From contig NZ_JAUTAE010000001.1 of assembly GCF_030818415.1 (NCBI RefSeq), positions 312,501 to 376,500 of the forward strand: a DNA stretch of 64,000 nt. The letters run 5' to 3'. This document shows, piece after piece, positions 61,192 through 64,000 of the stretch. Every line of letters starts with the position of its first letter. Within the stretch, counting starts at the first letter, position 1. Both the position numbers and the translations under genes were made by a program. Source of the stretch: Sphingomonas sp. SORGH_AS_0950. GTDB lineage: Bacteria; Pseudomonadota; Alphaproteobacteria; Sphingomonadales; Sphingomonadaceae. The notes below the pieces were generated by a model that saw only the letters and a program-made list of their open reading frames with translations, searched no databases and was not told the DNA's origin.

Positions 61192-61308
61192 GTCCTGCCG
61201 GACTGGTTGAGGCAAGCCCGCCGCGATCTTCGATCGCGCAGGATCGCCCGTGACGAGGCCGTCATTTGGCAGATCATTCCGCCATTGCCATGAGGCATGG
61301 ACGCAAGT

Positions 61309-61347
61309 CGACGCGCGCTGCCGTCACGGGAAGGGCAGCGCGCGTCG
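61309..61347. terminator. Long perfect hairpin between SDR and czc units
   Basis: CGACGCGCGCTGCC (61309-61322) and GGCAGCGCGCGTCG (61334-61347) form a perfect 14-bp stem with an 11-base loop; TGTTTT follows on the plus strand. A further stem, GCCCCTC/GAGGGGC, lies at 61437-61455 beside the SDR stop. The T-run orientation fits plus-strand transcripts, but the stem could also stop the SDR message coming from the right. The remaining bases of 61192-61466 hold no gene I can support. Confidence 0.55.
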
Positions 61348-61466
61348 TGTTTTCAGGGCCTTATCCAGCGATCGGTCGGACGGGCTGGCGAGTATCGGGG
61401 CAGAGTTTACGGATCATACCCGCCCAATTGTCGGCTGCCCCTCCGACCGAGGGGCGATCACCGGTC

Positions 61467-62207
61467 TTATGCCGTCGCGCCGCCATCGATGTTGAGCGTC
61501 GTGCCGGTGATATAGCTCGCATCCGGTCCGGCGAGGAATGCGACCGCACCTGCGATCTCCTCGACCTTGCCATAGCGGCCGAGCGGGATCGCTTGCAGCA
61601 CCTGCCCCGCGAATTCGCTGTCGGCGGGGTTCATGTCGGTGTCGATCGGTCCCGGCTGGACGGTGTTGACCAGGATGTTGCGGGACGCGAGGTCCTTGGC
61701 CCAGCCGCGTGCCAGTGCCGCCACCGCTGCCTTGGTCGCGCTGTAGACCGTGGTCGCGGGGAAGGCCATTTCGCCCGAGATGCTGCCGATCAGGATGATC
61801 CGGCCGCCGTCGCGGAGATGCGGCAGGGCCGCGCGGGTGCCGACATGGAGGCCCTTCACATTGACGCCGAACTGGCGATCATAGGTCTCGTCGGTATCCT
61901 CGGCGAGCGTCGAGAATTCGGCGACACCGGCATTGTGGACCAGGATGTCGATCCCGCCCAGGGCCGCGGCGGCCTGTTCGACGCCCGCGCGCTGCGAGGC
62001 CGGATCGGCGGCATCGGCCTGGAAGGCGAAGGCGGTGCCGCCCGCGCGTTCGATCGCCGCCACGGTTTCGTCGGCAGCGGCTTTGTTGCCAGCATAGGTG
62101 ATCGCCACGGTCGCGCCATCCGCTGCCAGCCGCTTGGCGATGGCCGAGCCGATGCCGCGCGATCCGCCGGTGACGAGCGCTGTCTTGCCTGTAAGGGGCA
62201 TGTGCAT
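61467..62207 (-). CDS. Short-chain dehydrogenase/reductase
   Basis: NAD(P)-dependent SDR of 246 residues: cofactor motif ALVTGGSRGIGSAIAKRLAA, structural NAG in ILVHNAGVAEFSTL, catalytic Ser in LIGSISGEM and YSATKAAVAALARG with the Tyr-Lys pair, C-terminal YITGTTLNIDGG. Starts at ATG 62207 or ATG 62201; GGAGA lies immediately upstream. It is divergent from an ArsR-like gene across 123 bp, a common arrangement for regulator and target. Substrate unknown. Confidence 0.92.
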   Translation of the reverse strand: MHMPLTGKTALVTGGSRGIGSAIAKRLAADGATVAITYAGNKAAADETVAAIERAGGTAFAFQADAADPASQRAGVEQAAAALGGIDILVHNAGVAEFSTLAEDTDETYDRQFGVNVKGLHVGTRAALPHLRDGGRIILIGSISGEMAFPATTVYSATKAAVAALARGWAKDLASRNILVNTVQPGPIDTDMNPADSEFAGQVLQAIPLGRYGKVEEIAGAVAFLAGPDASYITGTTLNIDGGATA

Positions 62208-62330
62208 TCTCCAAAACTGGGCCCGCGATCACGATGTCGTGCGCTGTCGGCAGGTGGGAGATGGGGGCACACTTCAAAGGTTCAATAATCCCGAACTATT
62301 AAATCTACCTTGGGGCCCTATATCTGCCGC

Positions 62331-62642
62331 ATGCCCCGCTTCACCCATCCCCGGCTGGAGGACGTCCCGCTCGATCTGGCGCTGCATGCGCTGGCCGATC
62401 CCAATCGGCTGGCCATGGTGGCGCGGCTCGCCGCGACCGAGCGGCTGAGCTGCACCGACGCCGCCCCGTGCGAGTCCATTCCGAAGAGCACGCTGTCCAA
62501 CCATTTGAAGCTGCTCCGCGCAGCCGGGCTGATCGAGACGACGCAGGCGGGACGCGAGATGATCAACACGCTGCGCCGCGCCGAATTCGACCAGCGCTTT
62601 CCCGGCCTGCTCGACGCGGTGCTCGCCAATCGACCGGCCTGA
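62331..62642 (+). CDS. ArsR-type winged-helix transcriptional regulator
   Basis: Regulator of 103 residues from ATG 62331. The wHTH reads LALHALADPNRLAMVARLAA, SCTDAAPCESIPKSTLSNHL and LKLLRAAGLIETTQAGREM. The metal-binding ELCVCDL motif of ArsR/SmtB sensors is absent, with only CTDAAPC at that position, so the signal may not be arsenic-like metal. It is divergent from the SDR gene and its AT-rich leader (62275-62310) probably holds both promoters and the operator. Confidence 0.85.
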   Translation: MPRFTHPRLEDVPLDLALHALADPNRLAMVARLAATERLSCTDAAPCESIPKSTLSNHLKLLRAAGLIETTQAGREMINTLRRAEFDQRFPGLLDAVLANRPA

Positions 62643-63512
62643 TTACCCGCCGATGGCGTTCAGCTGCGCCACCGCATCCTCGGGCAGCGTCAGAGAGGCT
62701 GCGGCGAGGTTTTCGTGAAGATGCGCGACCGACGAGGTGCCGGGGATCAGCAGGATGTTGGGCGAACGCTGGAACAGCCAGGCGAGCGCCACCTGCATCG
62801 GCGTCGCCTTGAGCCGCGCCGCCACGTCGGACAGCGCCGCCGACTGGAGCGGGCTGAACCCGCCGAGCGGGAAGAAGGGCACATAGGCGATGCCCTCCGC
62901 CGCCAGCGCGTCGATAAAGCCATCGTCGTCGCGGTGGGCGAGGTTGTACTGGTTCTGGACGCCGACGATCGCGGCGATGTCGCGGGCTTCCTTGAACTGC
63001 GTCGGCGTCACGTTGCTGAGCCCGATATGACGTACCAGCCCCTGGCGTTGCAGGTCCGCGACCGCCCTTAGCGGCGCGGCGAGCGACCCTTCCGCCGGAC
63101 CGTGGACGTCGAACATCAGCCGCAGGTTGACGACGTCGAGCGTCTCCAGCCCCAGGTTCGTCAGATTGTCCTCGACCGCGCGGGTCAGTTCGTCCGGTTC
63201 GAACGCGGGCAGCCAGGATGCATCGTCACCGCGCCGCGCGCCGATCTTGGTCACGATCAGCAGGTCGTCGGAATAGGGGGACAGCGCTTCGCGGATCAGC
63301 CGGTTGGTGACATGCGGGCCGTAAAAGTCGCTGGTGTCGATATGGTTGACCCCAGCCTCGACGGCGGCGCGCAGGACGGCGAGCGCGGCATCGGGGTCGC
63401 GCGGCGGACCGAACACGCCCGGTCCGGCGAGTTGCATCGCGCCGTAACCCAGCCGCTTCACTTGGCGCCCTGCGAAGGAATAGGTGCCTGCCTGGTCGAT
63501 CGTCATCGTCAT
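62643..63512 (-). CDS. Aldo/keto reductase
   Basis: NADPH-dependent aldo/keto reductase of 289 residues, from ATG 63512 with AGGAGAC upstream; ATG 63506 is possible. Barrel motifs: RLGYGAMQLAGPGVFG, catalytic Asp/Tyr in NHIDTSDFYGPHVTNRLI, Lys in LLIVTKIGARRG, RHIGLSNVTPTQFKEA, and LLIPGTSSVAHLHENL for the cofactor. It converges within two bases of the ArsR-like gene and is divergent from the LysR gene, its likely regulator. Confidence 0.92.
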   Translation of the reverse strand: MTMTIDQAGTYSFAGRQVKRLGYGAMQLAGPGVFGPPRDPDAALAVLRAAVEAGVNHIDTSDFYGPHVTNRLIREALSPYSDDLLIVTKIGARRGDDASWLPAFEPDELTRAVEDNLTNLGLETLDVVNLRLMFDVHGPAEGSLAAPLRAVADLQRQGLVRHIGLSNVTPTQFKEARDIAAIVGVQNQYNLAHRDDDGFIDALAAEGIAYVPFFPLGGFSPLQSAALSDVAARLKATPMQVALAWLFQRSPNILLIPGTSSVAHLHENLAAASLTLPEDAVAQLNAIGG

Positions 63513-63569
63513 GTCTCCTGTGCTGGCCCCGAAATACGGCTTGCGGATCATCGCGATAAGCCGGAGTGA

Positions 63570-63588
63570 TCCGTACGGGCTGTACGGA
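63570..63588. promoter_or_regulatory. LysR-type palindrome in the AKR/LysR intergenic gap
   Basis: TCCGTACGGGCTGTACGGA is a perfect 7-bp inverted repeat with a 5-bp spacer and contains the T-N11-A core of LysR binding sites. It ends 10 bp before the LysR ATG and lies 57 bp from the AKR ATG, where a site controlling both divergent genes is expected. Confidence 0.65.
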
Positions 63589-63598
63589 AAACCGAACG

Positions 63599-64000
63599 AT
63601 GAAGGCGGACCTTGCCGATCTCAACGCATTCCTGGCGGTCGCCCAGGCGCGTGGCTTTCGCGATGCGGCACGCACCGTCGGGTCGAGCGCCTCGACGCTA
63701 AGCGAAGCCGTGCGGCGGCTGGAGGCGCGGCTGGGCGTCCGGCTGCTCCATCGCACTACGCGCAGCGTCGTGCCGACCGAGGCGGGGGCGCGGTTGATCG
63801 AGCGACTGGCCCCGGCGCTGGGCGAGGTGGAGGCGGCGCTCAACGTCGTGAACCTGTTCCGCGACCGCCCGGCGGGGACGCTCAAGCTCAACGTGCCGGT
63901 CAGCGCGGCGCGGCTGGTGCTGCCCGCGATCCTGCCCGGCTTCCTGGCCGCCTATCCCGACATCCAGGTCGAGATCGTCGCCGAGGACGGCTTTGTCGAC
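63599..64000 (+). CDS. LysR-family regulator, 3'-truncated by the window edge
   Basis: The first 134 residues of a LysR regulator starting at ATG 63599 run to the right edge without a stop. The HTH is LADLNAFLAVAQARGFRDAA, SASTLSEAVRRLEARLGVRL, LHRTTRSVVPTEAGARLIER, matching the CrgA/aldo-keto-reductase-linked subgroup. The effector domain begins at LKLNVPVSAARLVLPAILPG. It is divergent from the aldo/keto reductase and probably represses or activates it through the palindrome at 63570-63588. Confidence 0.92.
   Translation, partial: MKADLADLNAFLAVAQARGFRDAARTVGSSASTLSEAVRRLEARLGVRLLHRTTRSVVPTEAGARLIERLAPALGEVEAALNVVNLFRDRPAGTLKLNVPVSAARLVLPAILPGFLAAYPDIQVEIVAEDGFVD

Overview
The window reads as chromosomal DNA of a Sphingomonas-like alphaproteobacterium. 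It is GC-rich and densely packed, with many four-base ATGA/GTGA overlaps between genes. It carries four large TonB-dependent receptors (TBDRs), each tied to a substrate-specific locus, and several conserved alphaproteobacterial transporter and enzyme types. The genus is inferred from gene content, not from a marker gene. I saw no rRNA, tRNA, CRISPR array or insertion sequence.

Layout. (a) 2-2933: end of an SSS-family symporter, N-acetylmuramic acid 6-phosphate etherase (murQ) and a GntR/UTRA regulator, a peptidoglycan amino-sugar recycling operon. (b) 3145-12305: a LysR regulator, then a TBDR with an N-terminal STN domain, an SbmA/BacA-like ABC exporter-fold transporter, a TldE/PmbA plus TldD protease pair, a thioredoxin and an unrecognised helical protein. 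This is the most intriguing block. It has the parts needed to bring a peptide through both membranes and cleave it in the cytoplasm. (c) 12581-18307: GH92 alpha-mannosidase, TBDR and a DUF218/YdcF protein. (d) 18382-29178: fructan or sucrose utilisation: a decayed LacI gene, a ROK regulator behind a clear palindrome, ROK fructokinase, MFS sugar porter, secreted GH32, a TBDR and a lipoprotein GH32. (e) 29210-29408: a non-coding element of nested inverted repeats.

(f) 29440-48707: an amine or amino-acid catabolic region. One minus-strand unit holds an aldehyde dehydrogenase, a probable RidA remnant, a DUF1624 membrane protein and an FAD oxidoreductase. A divergent pair encodes a HAD hydrolase and a cupin. 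A second minus-strand unit holds a PuuB-like oxidoreductase followed by a complete Dpp/Opp-type ABC importer with a fused double ATPase. A plus-strand unit holds GNAT, succinate-semialdehyde dehydrogenase-like, tartrate/malate dehydrogenase-like, class III aminotransferase, Lrp/AsnC regulator and M20 amidohydrolase genes. Together these could import short peptides or amine conjugates and funnel amine nitrogen and semialdehydes into central metabolism.

(g) 48955-61191: metal handling. A siderophore-type TBDR with an unusual pair of plug cysteines is followed by copC-like and copD-like genes. On the opposite strand are an anchored periplasmic protein, a HupE/UreJ permease, a His-containing periplasmic protein, a DUF4198 protein, and a czcCBA-type heavy-metal efflux operon led by a His-rich protein. 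(h) 61467-64000: short-chain dehydrogenase with a divergent ArsR-type regulator, then an aldo/keto reductase with a divergent LysR gene that runs off the right edge and is preceded by a textbook LysR-type palindrome.
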